Translations under genes and position numbers: made by a program | The notes under the pieces: model-generated | Told to the model about the DNA's origin: nothing | The model's input: the letters and a program-made list of their open reading frames with translations, nothing else | Database searches by the model: none | Assembly: GCF_001467695.1 (NCBI RefSeq) | Contig: NZ_LNYE01000029.1 | Span: 121,966-185,965, forward strand | Source: Legionella gratiana | GTDB lineage: Bacteria > Pseudomonadota > Gammaproteobacteria > Legionellales > Legionellaceae | Direction of reading: 5' to 3' | DNA: 64,000 nucleotides | Part shown: in pieces, positions 7,376 to 15,401 of the stretch | Numbering within the stretch: position 1 is the first letter of the stretch | How the letters are laid out: the number at the start of each line of letters is the position of its first letter

Positions 7376-8671
7376 TTAAACAGACTTTAATTTATTTCTT
7401 AATTTATCTCTATAATCGATAGCGTGTAAAACCGCTACATAACTCCAGGTAAGTGATGAGGCTCCTTGCTGGGTTCCAGTATGTAAGTTAATTTGTTCAC
7501 TTAATTTCATATCGGGTGCATATTTTTTTATGAGTTTTAAATAATTATCACCTGCTTGAATGTATTCCACTATCTGGGATTGATTTTCTTCAGTCATGGA
7601 TAAATTATTGGCCAGTGTGTAATAATATTCGGCCATTGTTGCGGTTAAAATGAACCAGGGATTGCCTATACTGTTCGTTTGATATCCATCATAGGTATCT
7701 CCTGGATAGCGGCCAAATAAAATAGCGCCAGGATTATTCTTGTTAATAGGGAACATTAAATTGAATTGTTCATGTAAGGCTTGAACTGTATTCTGAACAT
7801 AGAGGCTGTTAGGTGAGAAGGCCCCACTTTTTTGCGGATTAAATAAAATGCCAAGAATCACAGCAGAATCAAGTTCTAACGTTTTTTGAGGACCAGGATG
7901 AGGCAAAAGAGTGGCTTGAATGATTTGATGATCGTGATCTAAGTGGTGACGAAGACGAGTATCTATTTGTTGCGCTTGATATTCATAATAGACTGCTGCA
8001 CCATTGTCATTAAGACGTCGAGCAAGACCAGCTCCTTCAAGCAACGCTTTTTCTTGTGCCATTGCAGTAAAAAAATGATCTCCATAGACCTCTTCCCAAA
8101 GATCATAATTGGGATCTGACCAATGATGAGCGATATATTCCAAATCCATTTTAATAGTGCCCATTGAATGGGGATCCATACTGTTATTATATAAACGAGT
8201 CTTAACGTATTCTATCTCATGATTATCTAATAGTTGTTGCGCAAAATGAATCAATACTGAGGCTCTTAAAGCAGGGCCATCATTTTGAGGTCTTCCCCAA
8301 GGCTCGTCAAAAGGATGACCATTAATATAAAATTTTGGCTCTCCTAATATATCATGTCCTGAATTGGGGTTATTTTGATGTTGCAGTATTTGGGTCCAAT
8401 CTACATAGCGAAGTAAACGCTCTTTATACCCATATGCATGAGTTGATTCGTACCATGTTTCAATTAAATTCATAGCAATTGCAGAATCTCTTATCCAATC
8501 ATAATAATAATTAGGATTTTGTTTTGAAGGAGAGGCTACGATTGCACCATTAGTTTGAATGTTAGAAAAAAAATATTGTTTTAATTTTTGTACTTCTTCT
8601 AGACTAAATACAGAGCTCATTGCTTGAGAAACAAAAAAAAATAACATTAAAAAACAGATCCTTTTCAACAT
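7376..8671 (-). CDS. gamA: Secreted glucoamylase, GH15 family
   Basis: A 431-residue glucan 1,4-alpha-glucosidase that releases glucose from starch or glycogen ends. A signal peptide (about residues 1-19, ending MSS) marks it for export; the Legionella homologue is known as a type II-secreted glucoamylase. The fungal-type catalytic map is intact: W59-x-R-D (DWIRDS), the general acid E193 in DLWEEVYG, and the general base E392 in LSEQ, 17 residues before the W of LTWSY, the same spacing as in Aspergillus glucoamylase. The length fits a catalytic domain without a starch-binding module. It sits in the same neighbourhood as eda and the sugar porter, suggesting joint use in glucan-to-glucose catabolism. 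Confidence 0.9.
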   Translation of the reverse strand: MLKRICFLMLFFFVSQAMSSVFSLEEVQKLKQYFFSNIQTNGAIVASPSKQNPNYYYDWIRDSAIAMNLIETWYESTHAYGYKERLLRYVDWTQILQHQNNPNSGHDILGEPKFYINGHPFDEPWGRPQNDGPALRASVLIHFAQQLLDNHEIEYVKTRLYNNSMDPHSMGTIKMDLEYIAHHWSDPNYDLWEEVYGDHFFTAMAQEKALLEGAGLARRLNDNGAAVYYEYQAQQIDTRLRHHLDHDHQIIQATLLPHPGPQKTLELDSAVILGILFNPQKSGAFSPNSLYVQNTVQALHEQFNLMFPINKNNPGAILFGRYPGDTYDGYQTNSIGNPWFILTATMAEYYYTLANNLSMTEENQSQIVEYIQAGDNYLKLIKKYAPDMKLSEQINLHTGTQQGASSLTWSYVAVLHAIDYRDKLRNKLKSV

Positions 8672-8770
8672 AATCTCCTATATTAAAGATAAACTTTTTT
8701 CATAGTACATTAAATTAATAGAGGAAAGTAGGCAATTTTAAATTAGCTCATGGTTTAGGAAAGGGATCTA

Positions 8771-8860
8771 TTATCCTAGAAAAAGCAGTGGAGTCCGTAA
8801 CGAGCAAGTTCAGTACCCTTAGCTTGTGCAGTAGGACTCAACTGCTTTTTCTAGGATTAT
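8771..8860. repeat. CCTAG-arm palindromic family, canonical copy
   Basis: A 90-bp unit whose ends are near-perfect inverted repeats. ATAATCCTAGAAAAAGCAGT is the complement of the right end, and the left end TTATCCTAGAAAAAGCAGTG starts at 8771; about 27 of 28 positions pair, including GAGTCC/GGACTC. A second inner pair occurs around AGCAAG/CTTGTGC. It lies between the RND pump and glucoamylase, both on the minus strand. This is the best-preserved member and can serve as the reference. Confidence 0.65.
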
Positions 8861-8862
8861 TG

Positions 8863-11800
8863 TTATTTTAATTTGGAAAATACTTTGATAGCCCATTGCG
8901 AAATCATAAAATAAACAGTAGGAAGAACAAATAGAGTAAATAATGTACCAATGCATAAACCGCCGATGAGTACGATACCTATCGCATGTCTTGCTTCTGC
9001 TCCTGCATCATGTGAAAGCACTAAGGGAATGGCTCCAAATACCATAGCGCCAGTGGTCATAAGAATAGGACGCAGTCTTAACGCACACGATTTTTTAATT
9101 GCATCCGCTAAGGAAAAACCTTCCTTTTGTAATTGATTCGCGAATTCTACGATCAAAATGCCATGTTTACTGATTAAACCTACTAAAGTGACTAAACCAA
9201 CTTGAGTATAAATATTTAGGGATTGTCCTGAAAGGTATGCAAATAATAAAGCACCGAAACAGGCTAGAGGTACTGTGAACAGGATAATGAACGGATATAT
9301 AAAGTTTTCAAATTGAGCAGCTAGAATGGCATAAATAAAAAGTAATGATAAAGTGAACAACACGATCATAGTCTGTGATGATTCATTATATGCTTTTGCG
9401 GCGCCTGCCCAACTTAATTTATATGGGCTGGGAAGATTCTCCTTTGCTAATTTTAAAAGTTGATCCATCCCTTTTTTGAAGGATTGCTTTTCAGGTAATT
9501 GGACATACAAGGTTGTGGAGCGCATTTGATTCACATGTTCTAATGCAGTAGGTTGGGCACGTCTTTTCATTTGAGCTACAGAGCCTAATGAAATACGTTT
9601 TCCCGAAGGAGTAGTCAGATACAGCTCATCTAAAGTCCAAGGCTTAGACATGCCTTGCAATGAGAGATTATAAGAGATGCCATCTTTCTGAAAAGATAAG
9701 GACTTATCACCACTGAAAAAAACTTCTATGGTTTTAGCAACTTGAGTGGGGGTTAAGCCTAATTGAGCCAAGGCATTTTTATCTATATTTATAGAATATC
9801 CCATGGAGTCGAGTCGTAAATCATAACGAATCGAGGTAAATTTTTTATTTTGATCCAGCACCTTTTTAAAATGCTCTGTGGCTTCAAATAATTGCCGAAA
9901 ATTTTCAGTAGTAGAAATGACTAGCTCGAGTTCAGAATTATTGCGAGCATCATCGACTCCAGGTAAACCTGAATCCCAGCTCCAAACTGTGGCATCTATA
10001 GAAGGCAATTGTTCTACCTTGGGTTTTAATGTATGAACAATTTGATCTGCAGAGCGGTTTCTTTGTTGATGAGATTTTAAAGGCATAACAATACTACTGC
10101 CCCAATCACCCAAAAAGGTTAATGTATTTTGAGCTTCAGATAGTGTACCTATGGATTGTTGCACACGTTTAGCATTTGCTTCCATGGTATCTAAGTTATC
10201 TCCTGATATAGGTGGGGTATAGACTCCTATTAAACTTCGATCTTCCTTCGGAGCTGTTTCGCCAGGCATTATTTTATAAAGTAATAAGCTTGAGCCAAGT
10301 GAAAGCATTAGTACAAAGAAAATAGTTTTCTTTCGATAAATAATTAAATTGAGTAACTTGTAATAAAGTTGCGCTAAATGGGCAAGAGCACTATCGATTA
10401 TTGGCCATAGCTGTTTTGTATTTTTATGGAGAAACGTTGCACACATTAAGGGGGATAGAGTCAATGCGACTATTCCTGAAATAAAAACACTTCCTGCTAA
10501 GGCAACTGCAAATTCAATAAACAATTGACCCAGCATGCCCTCAATAAAGCCAATAGGAGCATAAACACTAGTTAATGTGAGTGTCATTGCAATAATGGCA
10601 AAACCTATTTGCTTTGCTCCTTGTAATGCCGCATCCATTGGTGAGAAACCATCTTCGATATAACGCCAAATATTTTCAAGAACAATAATCGCATCATCAA
10701 CAACCAATCCTACAGCTAATACCATGGCAAGAAGGGTCATTTGATTAATACTAAACCCCGCAATTTTCAGAAATAATAAAGAGCCGAACAGTGAAATTGG
10801 GATAGCAATCAACGGAATGATGGTAGCACGTACATTCCTTAGAAAAATGAAAATGATTGCTAAAACCAAAAAAATAGACTCCACAATTGTCGATTGAATG
10901 TTTTTAAGAGAAGCCTGGATAAATTCAGATTGATCAATAATGATATTGACTTTTAGATCGTCAGGTAAATTTTTTTGCAAAGTCTCCAATTCTTTGCGTA
11001 CACTTTGCGAAACATCAATGGGATTTGCATCATTGGAGCGATTAATGGCGAGCACTAAGCCAGAATGACCATTAACTTTAACGCGAAATTGATTGTTGTC
11101 CGTTGCTAATTGAACTTGAGCGAGTGATTTAAGAAAAACAGGATGATGATTTTGTGTTTTAATGACTAGATTTTCATAATCTTCTGGAGTTTTCAACTCA
11201 AAATCAAGTGTGGTAGGAATTTTATTTTGATAATTTCCCGCAGGTAAAGACAGACGATTAGTGGCAATTGCATGAGCTATCTCATCGACATTAATGCCAA
11301 ATGCATGCAATTTTTTCTGATCCAGTTTAATAGCATAAGTAAAGGGTTGTCCCCACACTTCCACCGATGAGACGCCTTTAAGACTGCGAAAAGAATTTTT
11401 TAAATTCAGGTTTGCATAATGAGTGAGTTCGCCAAAATTTAAAGAAGAAGATTCTAGAGCTATCCCTATGAATGGTAAGCCATCGGATTGTTTTTGGCGT
11501 TCAATTACTGGTGCTTTTACAGTTGTGGGAAGCTGGGCTTGGGCTAATCGTGCTGCTTCATGGGTAGCATTAAGTGCTTTTTCCATAGCAGTTCCTGGAC
11601 GAAACCGTAGTGTAATATAAGAATTGCCTATATTAGAACGCGAGGTTATTGACTCCAGTCCCTCAACACCAGCAAGCTGCTCCTCTAATGGATTGGTTAC
11701 CACAGACTCAACTAATTCAGGGCTAGCATTAGGATAGTTCGTGCTGATGGTAATTACTGGAAAGCTGATATTAGGATATTCTCTGAGGGGTAAGGAGTGA

Positions 11801-11886
11801 AAGCAAAGTATTCCTAGAAGAAGAATCATGCAATTAAGAATGATTGCAATAACCGGATGTTTTAGGAAATAACTTGTAAATTTCAT
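8863..11886 (-). CDS. RND efflux transporter, HAE1/AcrB type
   Basis: A 1007-residue inner-membrane resistance-nodulation-division pump. It shows the typical duplicated topology: TM1 at residues 10-30, a large periplasmic loop, six helices, then a second loop and six helices. VVDDAIIVLENIW in TM4 carries the two aspartates that relay protons in AcrB. The N-terminal SLPLREYPNISFPVI and the NQMTLLAMVLAVGLVVDDA stretch match the hydrophobe/amphiphile group (MdtB/AcrB-like), not the heavy-metal CusA group. The adaptor gene ends 11 bp upstream, so the two form an operon. No outer-membrane channel gene is present, so a TolC-type protein must come from elsewhere. The substrate is unknown. Confidence 0.92.
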   Translation of the reverse strand: MKFTSYFLKHPVIAIILNCMILLLGILCFHSLPLREYPNISFPVITISTNYPNASPELVESVVTNPLEEQLAGVEGLESITSRSNIGNSYITLRFRPGTAMEKALNATHEAARLAQAQLPTTVKAPVIERQKQSDGLPFIGIALESSSLNFGELTHYANLNLKNSFRSLKGVSSVEVWGQPFTYAIKLDQKKLHAFGINVDEIAHAIATNRLSLPAGNYQNKIPTTLDFELKTPEDYENLVIKTQNHHPVFLKSLAQVQLATDNNQFRVKVNGHSGLVLAINRSNDANPIDVSQSVRKELETLQKNLPDDLKVNIIIDQSEFIQASLKNIQSTIVESIFLVLAIIFIFLRNVRATIIPLIAIPISLFGSLLFLKIAGFSINQMTLLAMVLAVGLVVDDAIIVLENIWRYIEDGFSPMDAALQGAKQIGFAIIAMTLTLTSVYAPIGFIEGMLGQLFIEFAVALAGSVFISGIVALTLSPLMCATFLHKNTKQLWPIIDSALAHLAQLYYKLLNLIIYRKKTIFFVLMLSLGSSLLLYKIMPGETAPKEDRSLIGVYTPPISGDNLDTMEANAKRVQQSIGTLSEAQNTLTFLGDWGSSIVMPLKSHQQRNRSADQIVHTLKPKVEQLPSIDATVWSWDSGLPGVDDARNNSELELVISTTENFRQLFEATEHFKKVLDQNKKFTSIRYDLRLDSMGYSINIDKNALAQLGLTPTQVAKTIEVFFSGDKSLSFQKDGISYNLSLQGMSKPWTLDELYLTTPSGKRISLGSVAQMKRRAQPTALEHVNQMRSTTLYVQLPEKQSFKKGMDQLLKLAKENLPSPYKLSWAGAAKAYNESSQTMIVLFTLSLLFIYAILAAQFENFIYPFIILFTVPLACFGALLFAYLSGQSLNIYTQVGLVTLVGLISKHGILIVEFANQLQKEGFSLADAIKKSCALRLRPILMTTGAMVFGAIPLVLSHDAGAEARHAIGIVLIGGLCIGTLFTLFVLPTVYFMISQWAIKVFSKLK

Positions 11887-11897
11887 AATAGAGTGTT

Positions 11898-12938
11898 TTA
11901 GCCTTTGTAAATTAAGACATCCATTCCGGGATATAATCGCTCTGGACTTTTACTTACTATTTGGTCTCCAGGTCGTAAACCTGAAATAATTTCTACGTTC
12001 TCTTTTTCTTGTAAGCCTGTTTTGACCGCAACAAGTTCTATTTTATTATTAATCACTTTATAAATATGTGTTTTACCTTTCTTTAAAAATAGAGCTTGTG
12101 TAGGAATAACTAATGTATCTATTTTTTTATTTACCACAAGCTGTCCAGTCACATTGGTTCCTACTAAACAATGAGTGCATTGTATTTCTACATCTGCAGG
12201 GCACATGTGCGTTTCATCATCGATCATTTTTTGTACGTGGCTTAAATGATAAAGTTGATTAAATATATAAATGGGTTGATTTTCTTCAATTGAATTATTA
12301 TTAGTACAAGGGACATCTATTTCGACGATTAAAGAATTAGGGTCATAAATGGTTACTACTGGCGCACCTTCAGTCACTTGAGCTCCTTCTTTGATTTTAA
12401 ACGCCCCAATCACGCCATTAAATGGAGCATAAAACCGCATATTTTTTAGCTCAATTTTAGTTTTAGCTTTTTCTCTTTGTGCATCAATCCAGATTCTTTT
12501 TTTCTCCTCTACTTCTCGTGCACTAACAAAGCCCGTTTTTTGTAAGCTTTTGAGACGTTGATATTGAATATTTTCTAATTGTTCTGTTTCCTTGGAAAGT
12601 TGATAACTTTTTTCAATATCTGGATTGGTAATTTTTGCAATTAAGTCACCTTTTCGAACAGTTTGACCTGAAGTCATGAGTGTATCAAGCATTCCAGATC
12701 CTTTAGCAATAAGAATAGTTGCATGTCTGGGACGAATAGTTCCTATAAGTTTTATTGTTTTTTCAATAGTAGTTGGAGTCACCGTGGTAACTTCAACTAT
12801 TTTAGGGGAAGAGGAGTTAAGTTTTGGTCTAGGGTAATAAATGAGAAGGTAAACGCCTAAGAGGATAAGCACCGTGCCTAATAATCCAATAATTATAAAT
12901 TTTGAAGAGAGAATGTTACGAATTAATCGTGGATTCAC
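11898..12938 (-). CDS. RND periplasmic adaptor (membrane fusion protein)
   Basis: A 346-residue HlyD/AcrA-type adaptor that couples the adjacent RND pump to an outer-membrane channel. An N-terminal membrane anchor (FIIIGLLGTVLILLGVYLLIYY, about 14-35, given here only as its hydrophobic extent) has no lipobox cysteine. A lipoyl-like half motif, a coiled-coil hairpin (QREKAKTKIELKN) and the second lipoyl half (FNGVIGAFKIKEGAQV) follow. An unusual cysteine group, HMCPAD, EIQCTHC, lies in the beta-barrel region near residues 255-270. The start overlaps the end of hemH by 23 bp, so translation may be coupled to ferrochelatase. Confidence 0.87.
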   Translation of the reverse strand: MNPRLIRNILSSKFIIIGLLGTVLILLGVYLLIYYPRPKLNSSSPKIVEVTTVTPTTIEKTIKLIGTIRPRHATILIAKGSGMLDTLMTSGQTVRKGDLIAKITNPDIEKSYQLSKETEQLENIQYQRLKSLQKTGFVSAREVEEKKRIWIDAQREKAKTKIELKNMRFYAPFNGVIGAFKIKEGAQVTEGAPVVTIYDPNSLIVEIDVPCTNNNSIEENQPIYIFNQLYHLSHVQKMIDDETHMCPADVEIQCTHCLVGTNVTGQLVVNKKIDTLVIPTQALFLKKGKTHIYKVINNKIELVAVKTGLQEKENVEIISGLRPGDQIVSKSPERLYPGMDVLIYKG

Positions 12939-13971
12939 AAGGTGCTCCTATGTTGGAATTAGGTTGCATGTGCGTTATTTCAACAATAGCGTTTACCCAC
13001 ATTGGATCAGTATTCATGGATGGTGTAACAATTAACTCTTCACCGCCCAGTGCCATCCATTGTTGTTTCGCTCTGACTCCTATTTCTTCTAAAGTTTCCA
13101 AGCAATCAGCCACAAAAGATGGACAAACTATCATGAGTTTTTTAATACCTTTAGCAATTAGTTCAGCTAGAGTTTCATCAGTATAGGGTTTTATCCAAGG
13201 AGTTTTTCCTAACCTTGATTGGAATGCTGTACTGTAACGATTGGTCGATAATGCCAATTCTTTGGCCAATAATTGACTGCTCTGATAACAATGCGCTCTA
13301 TAACATTCTTGAATGTTTTTCCTTGATGTAGGACATGGTTTGCTACAAATTGATTTACAGTTGTTTTTAGTGATTTGTCGTTCAGGAATCCCATGATAGC
13401 TAAAAAGAACATGAGTTTGCTCATTAAAATGTGCTTTAATGATTCTCGCTTGAGCTTTGATGTAGGCTGGATGTTGAAAAAAATCACGAATAATTGTAAT
13501 TGAGGGAATTAGATCCCAGGAGCTGATAATTCGAAAGACTTCCGCAATTGCTGAACCACTAGCTGCTGAGGAGTACTGCGGGTACAAAGGCAAAATTGTA
13601 ATGGATCCGCAGTCTTTTAATTGGTCTAATGCAACCTTGATAGAGGGCTCTCCGTAGCGCATTCCTAGTACAATTTTACAGTCTGCTCCAACCGCATTTT
13701 GTACTTGTGTCATTAAATTTTGACTATGGAATAATAAAGGCGAGCCTTGTTCCGTCCAAATTGATTGATAAGCACGGGCAGATCGTTTTGAGCGAAGTGG
13801 TAAGATAAAAGCGTAAACTAACACGTAACGAAGCAAAGGAGGTAGATCGATAACACGCTTATCAGTGAGAAACTCGCATAAATAGCTCCAGACAGATAGA
13901 ATATCTGTGCTTTTAGGGGTCCCAAGGTTAATAAGTAACAAACCACGCTTCACAATATATCTAGCTTTCAA
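12916..13971 (-). CDS. hemH: Ferrochelatase
   Basis: A 351-residue enzyme that inserts ferrous iron into protoporphyrin IX, the last step of haem synthesis. Family features are visible: the N-terminal GLLLINLGTPKS, the metal-binding histidine in VLFSYHGIPE (SxHG), the FQSRLGKTPWIKPYTDE block, and the late PSFVADCLETLEEI with the conserved catalytic glutamate. The length matches proteobacterial enzymes. Several cysteines (CKSICSKPC) in the middle could be iron-sulphur ligands, as in some bacterial ferrochelatases, but this is uncertain. The gene is first in a run with the RND adaptor and pump, with a 23-bp overlap to the adaptor. Confidence 0.95.
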   Translation of the reverse strand: MKARYIVKRGLLLINLGTPKSTDILSVWSYLCEFLTDKRVIDLPPLLRYVLVYAFILPLRSKRSARAYQSIWTEQGSPLLFHSQNLMTQVQNAVGADCKIVLGMRYGEPSIKVALDQLKDCGSITILPLYPQYSSAASGSAIAEVFRIISSWDLIPSITIIRDFFQHPAYIKAQARIIKAHFNEQTHVLFSYHGIPERQITKNNCKSICSKPCPTSRKNIQECYRAHCYQSSQLLAKELALSTNRYSTAFQSRLGKTPWIKPYTDETLAELIAKGIKKLMIVCPSFVADCLETLEEIGVRAKQQWMALGGEELIVTPSMNTDPMWVNAIVEITHMQPNSNIGAPCESTINS

Positions 13972-14080
13972 ATAAATTAAGCAATCATACAGGAAGACAG
14001 ATTTTAATGCATTAATTGTCTAATATTTAACTAAGTTGCGATTTATGGACGCAGCACCATAGGATACTGCGTTAACTTAA

Positions 14081-14311
14081 TCAAGCTATTTCAGCATCAG
14101 CGGTTTCATTAAGCACAAGAACATTAGTCGCATGTAAACCTTTATCACCTTGCTCTACATCATAGTTGACCATTTGTCCTGGAGCTAATGTTTTATAACC
14201 TATACCATGAATTGATGAAAAATGGACAAAAATATCATCACCACCATTTTCTGGGATAATAAAGCCCCAGCCCTTAGCATTATTAAACCACTTCACTTCA
14301 CCTCTAGCCAT
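14081..14311 (-). CDS. Cold-shock domain protein
   Basis: A 76-residue single-domain nucleic-acid chaperone of the CspA family. The RNP1 motif (KGWGFI) and RNP2 motif (DIFVHFSSI) are both present within the five-strand OB fold, and there is no extra domain. It starts with a strong GGAGGAA ribosome site. The 5' region is long and contains inverted repeats (14339-14353 and 14424-14482) that could form the structured leader typical of cold-shock mRNAs. The assignment to cspA, cspC or cspD cannot be made from the sequence alone. Confidence 0.93.
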   Translation of the reverse strand: MARGEVKWFNNAKGWGFIIPENGGDDIFVHFSSIHGIGYKTLAPGQMVNYDVEQGDKGLHATNVLVLNETADAEIA

Positions 14312-14419
14312 ATTTCCTCCTTAACTAGAGCTCTATTTCATAGAGACTCTATGGTTTCTCAATCGCTTCAATTTTTAAATTAGAGCTTTTGCATCAGCTG
14401 TATCTTTGCTTGATTACTG

Positions 14420-14486
14420 CGAAATCTCTGTTTCAGTGTGCGTATTTATCGTGTAAATTCTCTTTATCCTTGAAACAGAGATATCG
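14420..14486 (-). promoter_or_regulatory. Inverted repeat in the presumed cold-shock leader
   Basis: CGAAATCTCTGTTTCA and TGAAACAGAGATATCG pair over 15 of 16 positions around a 35-base loop, 109-175 bases upstream of the csp start codon. The position suits a structured cold-shock 5' leader, although a protein operator is equally possible. No -10/-35 could be fixed with confidence. Confidence 0.35.
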
Positions 14487-14645
14487 TGTTCTAAAGCAAA
14501 ATCTACGGGCTAGGCAAGGGCTCTATTGTTAGTTGAGCAATGCATTCGTCCATAAATGACAATTGAACCTATTTTCTATAGGTTGTTTTAACATAACGAA
14601 AATACACAGACTACTCAATAGTATTTTTTATAAATATTTAATTGT

Positions 14646-14667
14646 CTTAATAATTCCTTAAGTTGTT
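14646..14667 (+). promoter_or_regulatory. PmrA-box-like direct repeat upstream of the small gene
   Basis: CTTAATAATTC followed directly by CTTAAGTTGTT gives two half-sites of the CTTAAT type with an 11-bp period. This resembles the tandem element bound by PmrA in front of many Legionella effector genes. A candidate -10 (TATGCTAAT, from about 14668) follows at the distance expected for an activator site replacing the -35. The comparison rests on the remembered consensus and has not been tested by a matrix scan. Confidence 0.5.
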
Positions 14668-14708
14668 TATGCTAATTTATAGTTATCAGTGTGATAAGAG
14701 GAGTTCAG

Positions 14709-14927
14709 ATGAGTAAAAACAGCACTTCTACAATGTTAGGAAAACTTGCTGTTGGACAAAATGAGCCTCGTTCCGAGGAGGTTTTGGAACAGAAATCAGG
14801 AGAGCCAGGAGAAGGTTTTGCTGTACCTCAATTAAAACCATCTAAGAAACCTAAAATGGATGAAGTTCTTACTAATATTTTAGGAGCAACTTTTTCTAAA
14901 GGATATTCGCCGATGGATAAGAGCTGA
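14709..14927 (+). CDS. Small hypothetical protein, possibly PmrA-regulated
   Basis: A protein of 72 residues from the ATG at 14709, chosen over the GTG at 14691 because GAGGAG (14699-14704) is well placed for it. It is hydrophilic, Lys/Glu/Pro-rich (PQLKPSKKPKM) and without membrane segments or cysteines; I do not recognise it. The PmrA-like box upstream suggests coregulation with effectors. A GC-rich hairpin (14998-15023) separates it from icmT, so it is probably its own transcription unit. Confidence 0.6.
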   Translation: MSKNSTSTMLGKLAVGQNEPRSEEVLEQKSGEPGEGFAVPQLKPSKKPKMDEVLTNILGATFSKGYSPMDKS

Positions 14928-14997
14928 ATTCTTAATCATATTATTACGCAGTCATCCATTAAGCAGTCATCATCCGTAAGTAATTCTACCTATCAAA

Positions 14998-15023
14998 GCC
15001 CTTTCTAAAACATTGGAAAGGGC
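14998..15023 (+). terminator. Hairpin between the small gene and icmT
   Basis: GCCCTTTC and GAAAGGGC form a perfect 8-bp stem around a 10-base loop. No T-run follows, so it is a weak intrinsic terminator at best. It separates the small gene from the icmT promoter region. Confidence 0.45.
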
Positions 15024-15091
15024 CATAATCTTGATATCAAGTTATCTACAAATAGTACTAAAATAAAGGTGCTAATCCTTTTTTTTGGGTA

Positions 15092-15097
15092 TATACT
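15092..15097 (+). promoter_or_regulatory. icmT promoter -10 element TATACT
   Basis: The hexamer TATACT sits 38 bases before the icmT ATG. Mutational work on L. pneumophila icm/dot promoters reported a TATACT-type -10 element. The -35 region is poor. ATCCTTT (15075-15081) and AAAGGAT (15104-15110) form an inverted repeat flanking the hexamer and may be an operator. Confidence 0.5.
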
Positions 15098-15134
15098 TTT
15101 TCTAAAGGATAACAATTTTTTTGAGGCATTGAGT

Positions 15135-15395
15135 ATGGCAGGGGGCTTTGCTGAGACAGCACATTGGAGAGATTCTGCACGAAGCGCACGTTTTTTTATA
15201 GTTGATGCGCGTGCGGCGTTCCCGCTCTTTTTATTTCTAATGCATATTAGAGTATGGACAGGTATATTTGTTTTGGTTTCCGCGGTGTTGTTTGGTATTA
15301 TTGAACACTACGGCTTCACTGTACCTGTTTTTTTACGATGGATAAGAAGTTTCTTAGCAGGCTCTCTAAAATCTTCACAACCTTGGTGGCGATAA
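15135..15395 (+). CDS. icmT: Dot/Icm component IcmT
   Basis: An 86-residue inner-membrane protein of the type IVB secretion system, involved in pore formation and egress of L. pneumophila. The ATG at 15135 was chosen because GAGG lies 8-11 bases upstream and the resulting length equals the family's 86 residues; an upstream start at 15069 would add 22 residues not found in IcmT. The conserved stretch AHWRDSARSARFF and two hydrophobic segments (AAFPLFLFLMHI and TGIFVLVSAVLFGII) are visible. It opens the cluster, and icmS follows 6 bp later. Confidence 0.93.
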   Translation: MAGGFAETAHWRDSARSARFFIVDARAAFPLFLFLMHIRVWTGIFVLVSAVLFGIIEHYGFTVPVFLRWIRSFLAGSLKSSQPWWR

Positions 15396-15401
15396 TTAGT
15401 T

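Larger units (their letters stand above)
14312..14708. other. Intergenic region between csp and the small gene, holding leader structures and a PmrA-like box
   Basis: The spacer has no gene. It holds a perfect 7-bp-arm palindrome, CATAGAGACTCTATG (14339-14353), and a 16-bp inverted repeat with one mismatch (14420-14435 and 14471-14486; the core ATCTCTGTTTCA/TGAAACAGAGAT is perfect with a 35-base loop). Both lie in what would be the 5' leader of the minus-strand cold-shock gene. The right-hand end carries the PmrA-like repeat for the plus-strand gene. Confidence 0.6.
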
